From assembly GCA_045656145.1 (NCBI GenBank), contig JAZOQP010000028.1:1-32744 (forward strand): a stretch of 32,744 bases of DNA, in the 5' to 3' direction. The notes under the pieces were generated by a model. It did not search any database and was not told where the DNA came from. It saw only the letters and a program-made list of their open reading frames with translations. Within the stretch, counting starts at the first letter, position 1; each line of letters starts with the position of its first letter. This stretch comes from SIG565 sp045656145. GTDB lineage: Bacteria > Bacillota > Clostridia > Oscillospirales > Acutalibacteraceae. Below, in pieces: positions 1 through 6,217 of the stretch. The position numbers and the translations under genes are program-made.

Positions 1-955
1 CGCCGACCATACCACCAACGGCACCGCCGACACCAGCCATTGTTCCAAAACCAACACCCATGTTGGTGAATTCACCAACAGCTTCATTTTCTGCGACCTT
101 TTCTGCAACATCAAATCCACGTTCCTGCTGATATGTATAACCTTCTTGTACACGTTTGGTTGCTTGTGCTTTAGAATCGATTATCGTCTTTTGAGCTTCA
201 GTTTCGGCGTCAATAATCTCTGTTTGTTGGCGAAGTTTGGCTTCGGCAACATCAGCATATTGACGGAAATGAAGTTCTTTAAATTTATCGTATTGAGCAT
301 CACCGTTGGGTTTTAAAATAGAAGCTACAAAGAAACGTTCTAAAGAAATACCGTAGTCCTCAAAATCAGGAGTGAGTAACTTTTTGATTTCGTCAGAAAA
401 GCTATTTAAATGTTCGTCTATTTCAAAAATATTAATTGCCTTGCTCTTCATTATACGAGCAATATATGTTTTAATGCGCGTCATTAAAAAAGCGCGGAAG
501 AATGACACCAGTTGTTGCTGCGAAAGGTTATTTTCAGTTCCAACCAGCTTTATCAACAACTCGCGACTATTTTCCACGCGCAAACTCATTTCACCGTTTG
601 CGCCAATAGCAATCGGGAAATTATATGTAGGTTCAATATATTCAACTTTGGTATCAGTGCCCCAACGAATAGCCATTTGCTCTGTTTTATTAATGAAATA
701 AACTTCGCAATGGAAAGGAGACACATCGCCTGTAGCACGGTTAAGAGCTTTACCGATAAGAGGTATATTTTGTGATTCAAGAGTATATCGACCCGGTCCA
801 AACAAATCAAGTGCTTGGCCATTCATAAAGAATATAGCTTCTTGGCTTTCGTGAACTATAAGCTGAGTAAGGCTGCTAAAATCCTCGCAAGGATGCTTCC
901 ATATAAATGTGCTATTGTCGCCCTCGTACTTAATAATATCAGTTATTTGTGCCAT
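1..955 (-). CDS. SPFH-domain protein (partial, C-terminus beyond the window)
   Basis: A frame open from the ATG at 955 to the left edge gives 318 codons with no stop. It begins MAQITDIIKYEGDN and contains FMNGQALDLFGPGRYTLES, the usual N-terminal part of the SPFH (band-7-like) family that includes Bacillus YdjI. A charged, Gln/Ala/Glu-rich helical stretch follows (AEAKLRQQTEIIDAE), then a Gly-rich segment (GFGTMAGVGGAVGG) at the edge. Relatives often end in a zinc ribbon, which would lie outside this window. The start overlaps the end of the upstream ribbon-helix-helix gene by 17 nt, so the two are probably co-transcribed and translationally coupled. Relatives are thought to form membrane-associated oligomers, and some are linked to envelope stress. 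The specific role here is unknown. Confidence 0.85.
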   Translation of the reverse strand, partial: MAQITDIIKYEGDNSTFIWKHPCEDFSSLTQLIVHESQEAIFFMNGQALDLFGPGRYTLESQNIPLIGKALNRATGDVSPFHCEVYFINKTEQMAIRWGTDTKVEYIEPTYNFPIAIGANGEMSLRVENSRELLIKLVGTENNLSQQQLVSFFRAFLMTRIKTYIARIMKSKAINIFEIDEHLNSFSDEIKKLLTPDFEDYGISLERFFVASILKPNGDAQYDKFKELHFRQYADVAEAKLRQQTEIIDAETEAQKTIIDSKAQATKRVQEGYTYQQERGFDVAEKVAENEAVGEFTNMGVGFGTMAGVGGAVGGMVG

Positions 956-1148
956 TAGATTTGCCCTCCTCGATTTCAAGGTTATCAACAGCAAACTCCA
1001 GACACAACTGGATAATTTCATTCCTTGTGCGTCCGGTTTTATCTGCGATCTTATCAAGTTCTTCAACTAATTCATTTGTTAGTCGTGATGATACTACCAT
1101 AGTCTCGCCCCTGTACTTTTTCGAAGTAATAATTAATTTTTTATCCAT
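939..1148 (-). CDS. Ribbon-helix-helix (CopG/Arc-type) regulator
   Basis: This 69-residue protein has a ribbon strand (ETMVVSSRLTNELVEELDKI) followed by a helix-turn-helix-like pair (ADKTGRTRNEIIQLCLEFAV), the normal RHH_1/CopG layout. It would bind DNA as a dimer. The ATG at 1148 follows an AAAGGTG ribosome binding site. A near-consensus promoter lies immediately upstream, with palindromic TACAATTGTA sequence inside its spacer, which suggests autoregulation. The 3' end overlaps the SPFH gene, making a two-gene operon. RHH proteins can also be antitoxins, but the downstream SPFH gene does not resemble a toxin, so a regulator is the better reading. Confidence 0.8.
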   Translation of the reverse strand: MDKKLIITSKKYRGETMVVSSRLTNELVEELDKIADKTGRTRNEIIQLCLEFAVDNLEIEEGKSNGTNN

Positions 1149-1170
1149 TTACTTCACCTTTCTGTACACT

Positions 1171-1199
1171 ATTGTACTACAATTGTATTTTAATGTCAA
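1171..1199 (-). promoter_or_regulatory. Promoter of the RHH-SPFH operon with overlapping palindrome
   Basis: On the minus strand the -35 is TTGACA (1194-1199), the spacer is 17 bp and the -10 is TACAAT (1171-1176). The perfect palindrome TACAATTGTA (1178-1187) lies in the spacer and a related half site overlaps the -10. A bound repressor here would block RNA polymerase. Confidence 0.85.
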
Positions 1200-1254
1200 C
1201 ACCTTTGTGATTTGCTTGTTAATAATAGCTTATCACTACACAATAATTATAAAC

Positions 1255-1292
1255 TACAATTGTAAAAATTACAAGTGTAATCTACATTGTTA
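1255..1292. promoter_or_regulatory. Cluster of palindromic operator-like sites
   Basis: A second exact TACAATTGTA (1255-1264) is followed by the one-mismatch copy TACAAGTGTA (1270-1279) and a degenerate TACATTGTTA (1283-1292). The first two sites start 15 bp apart. They lie about 60-100 bp upstream of the RHH promoter -35. The shared sequence with the site in the promoter suggests one binding protein, most simply the RHH regulator itself. Confidence 0.5.
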
Positions 1293-1327
1293 AAAAAACT
1301 GAAATGGGAGCAGATTTCTCTGCTCCC
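1291..1327 (-). terminator. Rho-independent terminator, minus strand
   Basis: A 9-bp stem (GGGAGCAGA with TCTGCTCCC, 1306-1314 and 1319-1327) around a four-base loop is followed on the minus strand by CAGTTTTTTT. It separates the relic region to its right from the RHH operon to its left. No intact gene lies directly upstream, so it may originally have served the broken AbrB gene. Confidence 0.75.
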
Positions 1328-1366
1328 GAAAATATGTAAAAAACATATTTTGACACCCTTGTGTTC

Positions 1367-1425
1367 AATAGGGCAAACTGCTTAAAAACCGCACCATTAC
1401 TGACTATTTTACGGTTTGCCCTATT
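1367..1425. repeat. 12-bp inverted repeat at the AbrB relic breakpoint
   Basis: AATAGGGCAAAC (1367-1378) and GTTTGCCCTATT (1414-1425) are perfect inverted copies enclosing 35 bp. The right arm lies exactly where the AbrB similarity of the adjacent relic ends. This looks like a small palindromic insertion or the end of a deleted element. No transposase is nearby. Confidence 0.6.
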
Positions 1426-1469
1426 ATAACGCATTCCTCGATTCTTCTCACAATACCTGTTGCTTTCAT
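1404..1469 (-). pseudogene. AbrB/SpoVT N-terminal relic
   Basis: The minus strand reads MKATGIVRRIE, the invariant start of SpoVT/AbrB-type transition regulators, behind an AAGGAG ribosome binding site. It then runs into unrelated residues and a stop after 21 codons. Similarity ends at the inverted repeat at 1414-1425. The family's swapped-hairpin DNA-binding domain needs about 45-50 residues, so this fragment cannot be functional. A second, longer relic lies at 2649-2840. Confidence 0.65.
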
Positions 1470-1478
1470 ATATACAAA

Positions 1479-1533
1479 AAATCTCCTTGCTTTACAAATT
1501 TGTACTGTTAGTATCTGTAAAACAAGGAGATTT
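1479..1533. repeat. 18-bp imperfect inverted repeat between two divergent starts
   Basis: The arms at 1479-1496 and 1516-1533 pair with a single mismatch. Each contains the ribosome-binding core CAAGGAG of one of two divergent short reading frames, the AbrB relic and the 19-codon frame at 1540. The loop is 19 nt. It may be an operator between formerly divergent genes. Confidence 0.5.
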
Positions 1534-1539
1534 ATACTT

Positions 1540-1599
1540 ATGACTGAATTTGTTTCAGAAAAAGAATCAACATTCTTTAGAATGTCGATCTCATATTAA
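1540..1599 (+). pseudogene. Possible truncated gene start (19 codons)
   Basis: An AAGGAG ribosome binding site 10 nt upstream precedes the frame MTEFVSEKESTFFRMSISY, which stops at 1597 inside the 3' end of the opposing lipoprotein gene. The good translation start but very short frame suggests the remnant of a gene cut off by rearrangement. I do not recognise the peptide. It could equally be chance. Confidence 0.2.
1557..1585 (-). terminator. Weak terminator candidate after the lipoprotein gene
   Basis: A 6-bp hairpin (ACATTC/GAATGT, 1570-1585, four-base loop) lies just beyond the stop codon. On the minus strand it is followed by GATTCTTTTTC. The stem is AT-rich and the T run is interrupted, so termination may be weak. 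Confidence 0.4.
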
Positions 1600-2609
1600 T
1601 AAACACTAAAAGACCACCAATGCAGCGATCCATCCTCAGCCTCATAGGTCATATATGTCTTACCATTTTGATCTACCCAATGATCGTCACCGATATATGT
1701 TACCTCAATTGGGTTGCTATACGACTCATCACTGCTATCATATAATGTTATCGTATCACCCACGCTATAACCGTGCGCTTCCGCTGCAAGTATTCTTCCA
1801 CAACGAACACATACGTTTTCACTATAATTATGGCCAAGCACGTCGCCTTTTATTTCGCCACATCGAGAACACTGTTCAGCCTCATCACAGGTTGCATCGG
1901 CAAAATCGTGCCCTAATGCACTACCCTTGGTTGTTCCGCAACGAGAGCACTTTTCAGCCTCGGTGCATGTTGCATTATCATAACTGTGACCTAATGCACT
2001 ACCATTGATTATACCACAACGAGAACACTTTTTAGCCTCAGTGCAAGTAGCACTGCTATAACTATGTCCTAATGCACTACCTTTGGTTTTTCCACAACGA
2101 GAACACTTTTTCGCTTCGGTGCAAGTAGCTCTACTATAACTATGACCTAAAGCACTCCCTTCGGTTGCACCACAACGAGAACATTTTTTAGCCTCAGTAC
2201 AAGTTGCTTTGTTATAACTATGACCTAACGAACTGCCGCTGGTTTCACCACAGGAACATTTTGCAGGCGCAGTACAAGTTGCGCCCGAATAACTATGTGT
2301 ATGGGTAGGAGTACTCGGTTTCATAGATTCAGGTTCAGTAGTGGTGGGTTTAGATGTGTCGGATTCATCGGTGTTGGGTTTGCTAGTAGTAGAACTGGAA
2401 ACATCAGTGCTGTCTGAACCGCTACTGTTATTTGTGGTAGAACTGGTTGTATCTGTGCTCTGCTCGGTAGAACTCGTGTCAGTTACATCAGTTTGGTTCT
2501 GGGTAGTAGAGCTACCCGTATCATTGTCTGTTTCAGTTTCATTACCACCACAAGCAGACAATGAAAAAATCAAACATAACACCAAAAGTAAAGAATACAG
2601 TTTTTTCAT
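1596..2609 (-). CDS. Secreted lipoprotein with 26-residue Cys/His repeats
   Basis: This 337-residue protein starts with a lipoprotein signal peptide: Lys at positions 2-3, a hydrophobic core, and lipobox LSAC with Cys20. Residues 24-100 are a Ser/Thr/Asp-rich linker. Residues 105-271 are tandem repeats of about 26 residues, each with the pattern GHSY..ATC then KCSRCG. The first copy is one residue shorter and the last is partial. Each unit offers one His and three Cys, suggesting small zinc-ribbon-like metal sites on the cell surface. Residues 279-337 form a separate Trp/Tyr-rich C-terminal domain (YSVGDTITLYDSS to WWSFSVY). Similar CSRCG repeats are common in surface proteins of gut Firmicutes without a defined function. 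A good promoter lies upstream. It is monocistronic and lies between two broken AbrB genes. Confidence 0.85.
   Translation of the reverse strand: MKKLYSLLLVLCLIFSLSACGGNETETDNDTGSSTTQNQTDVTDTSSTEQSTDTTSSTTNNSSGSDSTDVSSSTTSKPNTDESDTSKPTTTEPESMKPSTPTHTHSYSGATCTAPAKCSCGETSGSSLGHSYNKATCTEAKKCSRCGATEGSALGHSYSRATCTEAKKCSRCGKTKGSALGHSYSSATCTEAKKCSRCGIINGSALGHSYDNATCTEAEKCSRCGTTKGSALGHDFADATCDEAEQCSRCGEIKGDVLGHNYSENVCVRCGRILAAEAHGYSVGDTITLYDSSDESYSNPIEVTYIGDDHWVDQNGKTYMTYEAEDGSLHWWSFSVY
1797..2297 (-). repeat. Tandem 78-bp coding repeats
   Basis: These DNA repeats encode the 26-residue Cys/His units of the lipoprotein, starting at residues 105, 130, 156, 182, 208, 234 and 260. The middle copies are close in nucleotide sequence, which implies recent expansion and possible copy-number variation between strains. 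Repeat length and coding phase rule out a CRISPR array. Confidence 0.85.
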
Positions 2610-2647
2610 TTTTTGTTTTCCCCAATTATAATGGATTTTATAATTGT

Positions 2648-2676
2648 ATTATACAACAAATGGTAAATTGTTGCAA
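2648..2676 (-). promoter_or_regulatory. Promoter of the lipoprotein gene
   Basis: On the minus strand the -35 is TTGCAA (2671-2676), the spacer is 17 bp and the -10 is TATAAT (2648-2653). This predicts a leader of about 30 nt before the ATG at 2609. The promoter overlaps the 3' end of the AbrB relic. Confidence 0.75.
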
Positions 2677-2840
2677 TATCTTTCTACCACACTATGTATT
2701 GCCCTCCAAAGCCTGTCGAAAAGTGTCAATGTTGTATGTAACGGGTCTCCTTCTCTGATTCGCATAGTGCGACGGATTTCTTTGGGGATAACTACACGAC
2801 CCAAGTCGTCTATTCTACGAACTATTCCAGTTGCTTTCAT
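2649..2840 (-). pseudogene. Truncated SpoVT/AbrB-family regulator
   Basis: From the ATG at 2840, behind AAGGAGA, the frame reads a normal AbrB domain start: MKATGIVRRIDDLGRV, then VIPKEIRRTMRIREGDPL. Family members continue with an acidic/hydrophobic strand (EIF or similar) and are usually 80 residues or longer. Here similarity stops at residue 34 and the frame continues for 29 unrelated residues before ending at 2649. The DNA-binding hairpin is therefore incomplete. The REP-like palindrome at 2869-2938 lies just upstream and may have separated it from its promoter. A longer frame can be drawn upstream to 2906, but it lacks a ribosome binding site. Confidence 0.7.
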
Positions 2841-2868
2841 ATTATATAAATTCTCCTTATCACATTTC

Positions 2869-2938
2869 GTAGGGGAGAGGTTTACCCTCCCGCAAAAGAT
2901 TAGCAAAACCCTAACGGGAGGCGAAACGCCTCCCCTAC
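2869..2938. repeat. REP-like palindromic repeat
   Basis: GTAGGGGAG at the left end and CTCCCCTAC at the right end begin long, nearly complementary arms (2869-2892 and 2915-2938), including CTCCCG opposite CGGGAG. The G/C-rich arms contrast with AT-rich surroundings. Such GTAGGGG...CCCCTAC palindromes occur as dispersed intergenic repeats in gut Clostridia, but its copy number here cannot be judged from one window. Confidence 0.75.
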
Positions 2939-3067
2939 AACAAAATTTTTAAATTGTGTTGTATATTGCGAGCGAACGCGAGTAACAAGGTTCACTCAGG
3001 TGTCAAAATTTCCAATTTTGGTAACACCGTGTGGTTCGTATTATTTGTGATAAAAGGGAATTTATAC

Positions 3068-3096
3068 TTGCAATTAATTTTTGAAAAATATATAAT
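3068..3096 (+). promoter_or_regulatory. Promoter of the SGNH/acyltransferase pair
   Basis: TTGCAA (3068-3073), a 17-bp spacer and TATAAT (3091-3096) lie 32 bp upstream of the SGNH hydrolase ATG. Confidence 0.75.
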
Positions 3097-3128
3097 TAAA
3101 CAAAGGTCTTAAAAGGCAGGTTAAAGAA

Positions 3129-3788
3129 ATGAAAAAGAACGCTATTATTTTTGGGGACAGTTATTCAACATTTAAAGGTTATGTTCCTGAAGGCTATGCA
3201 GTATATTATCCCGAAAATTTGAAATTTGAAACGGATGTTAAAAAGGTAGAACAAACCTGGTGGCACCAAGTAGCAAAAGAGGCAAAATTGGATATTATTT
3301 TAAATAATAGCTGGTCGGGCTCTACCATTGGATATACCGGTTACGATAATGTTGACTGCTCCAAATCTTCTTCCTTTATATATAGATTAAAACAGCTTTT
3401 AGAAAATGGCTTTTTTGCAAAAAATAAGATTGATACGGTTTTTGTTTTTGGTGGAACAAACGATAGTTGGTCTAACGCACCTTTAGGAGAGCCTATGTAT
3501 AGTGGCTGGGAAGAAAATGATTTATTCTCAGTGTTACCCGCTATATGCTATTTTTTAAATCTTTTAAAGGAAACCTTACCTAAGGCAAAAATTTATTGTT
3601 TAATTAACACAGATATTAAAATGGAAATTAGAAACTGCATGAAAAAGGCTTGCGAAAAATATGAAATTACTCCCATATCCTTTGATAAAATTAATAAAAC
3701 AAATGGCCACCCCACCATTCAAGGAATGATTGACATTAAAGATAGCGTTTTAAAAACTTTAAAATCGGAGGATAAAAAATGCCTTTAA
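3129..3788 (+). CDS. SGNH/GDSL-family hydrolase
   Basis: This 219-residue protein has the SGNH blocks in order: FGDSYS with the nucleophile Ser (residues 8-13), a Gly/Asn region (NNSWSGSTIGYTG), FGGTND as block III, and NGHPTIQGM near residue 195 carrying the catalytic His. It is probably an esterase or acyl-hydrolase. There is no signal peptide, so it acts in the cytoplasm or on a lipid-linked precursor. Its stop overlaps the next gene, a membrane acyltransferase, by 10 nt. Such a pairing suggests joint handling of acetyl groups on a polysaccharide or cell-wall glycan. Both genes are more AT-rich than the dehydrogenase downstream. The substrate is not predictable. Confidence 0.85.
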   Translation: MKKNAIIFGDSYSTFKGYVPEGYAVYYPENLKFETDVKKVEQTWWHQVAKEAKLDIILNNSWSGSTIGYTGYDNVDCSKSSSFIYRLKQLLENGFFAKNKIDTVFVFGGTNDSWSNAPLGEPMYSGWEENDLFSVLPAICYFLNLLKETLPKAKIYCLINTDIKMEIRNCMKKACEKYEITPISFDKINKTNGHPTIQGMIDIKDSVLKTLKSEDKKCL

Positions 3789-4843
3789 AAGATGAATCGC
3801 TCTTTTGGAAAAAGAAGGAGTTTATTTCCTTTTTGCTTAGCATTCTTGTTTTTTTCATACACTCTTATTTTGCAAAGGATAATGTAGGCACCGACCTAAT
3901 TTCTGTTATCAATCAAAAAACATCCTACTTTTTCTCCCGTTCTATTACCCAATTTGCAGTTCCTATGTTTTTTATGTTATCGGGAATATCATTTTTTAAA
4001 AGATATGACACCAGCAAATACATAAAAAAAATTAAATCAAGAATTTTTACGCTTATTATACCCTATTTGCTCTGGAACACGATTTGGATGCTTTGGGAAA
4101 TCTTTTGTTCATACTCCTTTATTTCTAAACTTTCCGAAGATGGTAACACCTTCCCCTTAACCCTCAGCAGTATCTTAAAAGGTATTTTCTTTTATGAATG
4201 TAACAGACCTTTTTGGTTTATGTTTAATCTCATAATTTTTACCCTTGCCGCACCCATTGTTTTTCTTATAATAAAAAACAAATATGTTGCCATCATTTTA
4301 ATTTCAGCCGCATCGGTTTTATCCGTATTCGGCATACACCTGCCCACAGGAATTTTCTATTATCCAAACTCTATTATTTTCTTTGTGATAGGCGCAGTAA
4401 TCGGATACCATTATTTTGATTTCATTTCTAAAAAATCTTCAAAAACAACCCGAATTATTTCGCTTATCTTCCTTTCTGCTTATATACTTGCTAAAAATAT
4501 AGTTCCTAACGAACTATATATTACCAATTATTTAATAGAAGTAATTGTCTTCACATTTTGCGCATTTGCTTTTTGGAATGTTGTTGATTTATTTATTGAA
4601 AAAATCAAACCACACAAAATTTATAAACGCTCATTCCCTGTTTATGCAATGCACCTTAATATATCAATAATTATTCTGAAAATCCTTTCCTTCACACTCC
4701 ATCAAACCCAATGGTTAGAAATTCCTAAATTTATAGTTATGATAATTTCAACTCTTGTAATAATAAATTTAGTCTGCTCTTTCCTTGAAAAATTCCTACC
4801 TAAAATTTATGGAATATTATTCGGTAACCGAATAAAAAATTAA
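3779..4843 (+). CDS. Membrane acyltransferase, acyltransferase-3 family
   Basis: This 354-residue protein has about ten hydrophobic segments. It matches acyltransferase-3 (OafA/WecH-like) proteins: an early segment ending in FFIHSYF with the conserved His, then FFMLSGISFF, the FFxxSGxxFF block typical of the family, then KKIKSRIFTLIIPYLLWN. These enzymes move acetyl or succinyl groups from cytoplasmic donors onto extracellular glycans. The start overlaps the SGNH gene by 10 nt and has its own GGAGG site. The 190 bp that follow contain no convincing terminator, only an AT-rich stretch with a weak AAAGCTTT palindrome, and then the promoter of the next gene. Confidence 0.85.
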   Translation: MPLKDESLFWKKKEFISFLLSILVFFIHSYFAKDNVGTDLISVINQKTSYFFSRSITQFAVPMFFMLSGISFFKRYDTSKYIKKIKSRIFTLIIPYLLWNTIWMLWEIFCSYSFISKLSEDGNTFPLTLSSILKGIFFYECNRPFWFMFNLIIFTLAAPIVFLIIKNKYVAIILISAASVLSVFGIHLPTGIFYYPNSIIFFVIGAVIGYHYFDFISKKSSKTTRIISLIFLSAYILAKNIVPNELYITNYLIEVIVFTFCAFAFWNVVDLFIEKIKPHKIYKRSFPVYAMHLNISIIILKILSFTLHQTQWLEIPKFIVMIISTLVIINLVCSFLEKFLPKIYGILFGNRIKN

Positions 4844-4954
4844 AACCGACCCCTGCTTTCAAAATAAAGCTTTAATTCCCCAAAATTATGCAGTTTTAGG
4901 TAAATTTCAAATACATATATTGAATAATTATCTTGTTTTGTAAAGCCTAATATA

Positions 4955-4983
4955 TTGACTTTTTTATAGATATTTGTTATAAT
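4955..4983 (+). promoter_or_regulatory. Strong promoter of the dehydrogenase gene
   Basis: TTGACT (4955-4960), a 17-bp spacer and TATAAT (4978-4983) lie about 50 bp before the ATG. Confidence 0.85.
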
Positions 4984-5033
4984 AACATTAGCACATTGCT
5001 AAAATTTTAACAATCTAAAGGAGTGCATTATTT

Positions 5034-6167
5034 ATGGCAACATCAAAAGTAGCTTATCTTGTGAAACCGAAAATTGTTGATGGCGTTGAGGGCGAAGCAA
5101 TAGTAGAACTTCGCGACATCGAAATCCCCACCCCCGGCCCCGGCGAAATTCTCGTTAAGGTTGAAGGCTGCGGCATCTGCGGAACCGACGTTCACGAATA
5201 CCGCTATAATCCCTTTGGCTATAAGGAAATCGTTTTAGGCCATGAGGGTACAGGTGAGGTTGTAGCAATTGGCGAAGGCGTAACTGTTGATACCAAGGGC
5301 GACCCCATTAAAGTTGGCGATAAGGTTGTTACCTCCGTTCTTCTTTGCGGCGAATGTGATTACTGCCGTCGTTACCCCGAATTACCCAACCTTTGCGAAG
5401 GTCTTGGCGTTTATGGTCTCATTGAAGATGATGCAGAGCATCACAACAATGGTTGGTTTGCAGAACACATTTTAGTTCGCAAAAACTCCTCTATTTTCGT
5501 TGTTAACGGTATGTCGGTTGATGAAAGAATGCTTATTGAGCCCGCATGCGTTTGCGTTCACGCTTGGAACCGCGCTAACTCAACAAATCTTATCAACTTT
5601 GGCTCAACCGTTTTAGTACAGGGCTGCGGACCTATCGGTCTTATGCAGATTGCTGTTCTTAAGGCTGCAGGTGTTGTTAATATTATCGCTGTTGATGGCG
5701 TTGACACCCGCTTAGAGCTTGCCAAGGAAATGGGCGCTACCGCTGTTATTAACTTTAGAGAACTCAAGACTATCGAAGAGAGAGTTGCTAAGGTTCGCGA
5801 GTTAACAAATGGCTTCGGCGCAGACTTTGTATTCCAGTGCACAGGCGTTCCTCAGGCAGCTGCTGATGCTTATAAATATGTTCGTCGCGGTGGCGGTTAC
5901 TGCGAAATGGGCTTCTTTGTAAATGCAGGCGAATGCACAATGAACCCCCACTTCGACCTTTGCAATAAGGAAATTACATTGGTTGGTTCTTGGGTTTACA
6001 GCGCTAACGAATATATTGAAACCCTCGGCTTCTTAAAGAATGCTAAGGCTATGTCAATCCCGGTTGAAAAGCTCGTAACACACCACTATCCGTTAGAGCA
6101 GTATGTTGACGCTATGGAAAAGAACATTTCTTTAACAGGCGTTAAGATTGCTATTGTAATGGAATAA
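5034..6167 (+). CDS. Zinc-dependent medium-chain alcohol/polyol dehydrogenase
   Basis: This 377-residue protein belongs to the medium-chain dehydrogenase family. The catalytic zinc site is visible as GCGICGTD (Cys49) and GHEGTGEV (His70-Glu71). The structural zinc site is formed by Cys105, Cys108, Cys111 and Cys121. A Rossmann NAD(P) motif, QGCGPIG, lies near residue 196. It should oxidise a secondary alcohol or polyol, or reduce the matching ketone. Butanediol, sorbitol and threonine dehydrogenase subfamilies are all possible. It has an AAAGGAGTG ribosome binding site, a near-consensus promoter and many C-ending codons, suggesting high expression. It is monocistronic and closed by a strong terminator. 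Confidence 0.9.
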   Translation: MATSKVAYLVKPKIVDGVEGEAIVELRDIEIPTPGPGEILVKVEGCGICGTDVHEYRYNPFGYKEIVLGHEGTGEVVAIGEGVTVDTKGDPIKVGDKVVTSVLLCGECDYCRRYPELPNLCEGLGVYGLIEDDAEHHNNGWFAEHILVRKNSSIFVVNGMSVDERMLIEPACVCVHAWNRANSTNLINFGSTVLVQGCGPIGLMQIAVLKAAGVVNIIAVDGVDTRLELAKEMGATAVINFRELKTIEERVAKVRELTNGFGADFVFQCTGVPQAAADAYKYVRRGGGYCEMGFFVNAGECTMNPHFDLCNKEITLVGSWVYSANEYIETLGFLKNAKAMSIPVEKLVTHHYPLEQYVDAMEKNISLTGVKIAIVME

Positions 6168-6183
6168 TTCTTAAAAAAATAAA

Positions 6184-6217
6184 AAAATAAGCGGAGTGAA
6201 AACTCCGCTTATTTTTT
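6184..6217. terminator. Bidirectional terminator
   Basis: A 12-bp stem, AATAAGCGGAGT paired with ACTCCGCTTATT around GAAA, has A-rich sequence on its left and a T run on its right. It lies between the convergent dehydrogenase and LOG genes and can serve both. Confidence 0.9.

Noticed and set aside
372..775. Two plus-strand frames of 87-109 codons near the left edge
   Set aside because: They are antisense to the SPFH gene, whose continuous frame and family motifs explain this stretch.
939..1148. Toxin-antitoxin pair formed by the RHH gene and its neighbour
   Set aside because: The partner is a long SPFH protein, not a toxin-like small protein, so a regulator of its operon is the simpler view.
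1797..2297. Possible CRISPR array because of regular repeats
   Set aside because: The period is 78 bp with no unique spacers, and the repeats stay in one reading frame encoding Cys/His units.
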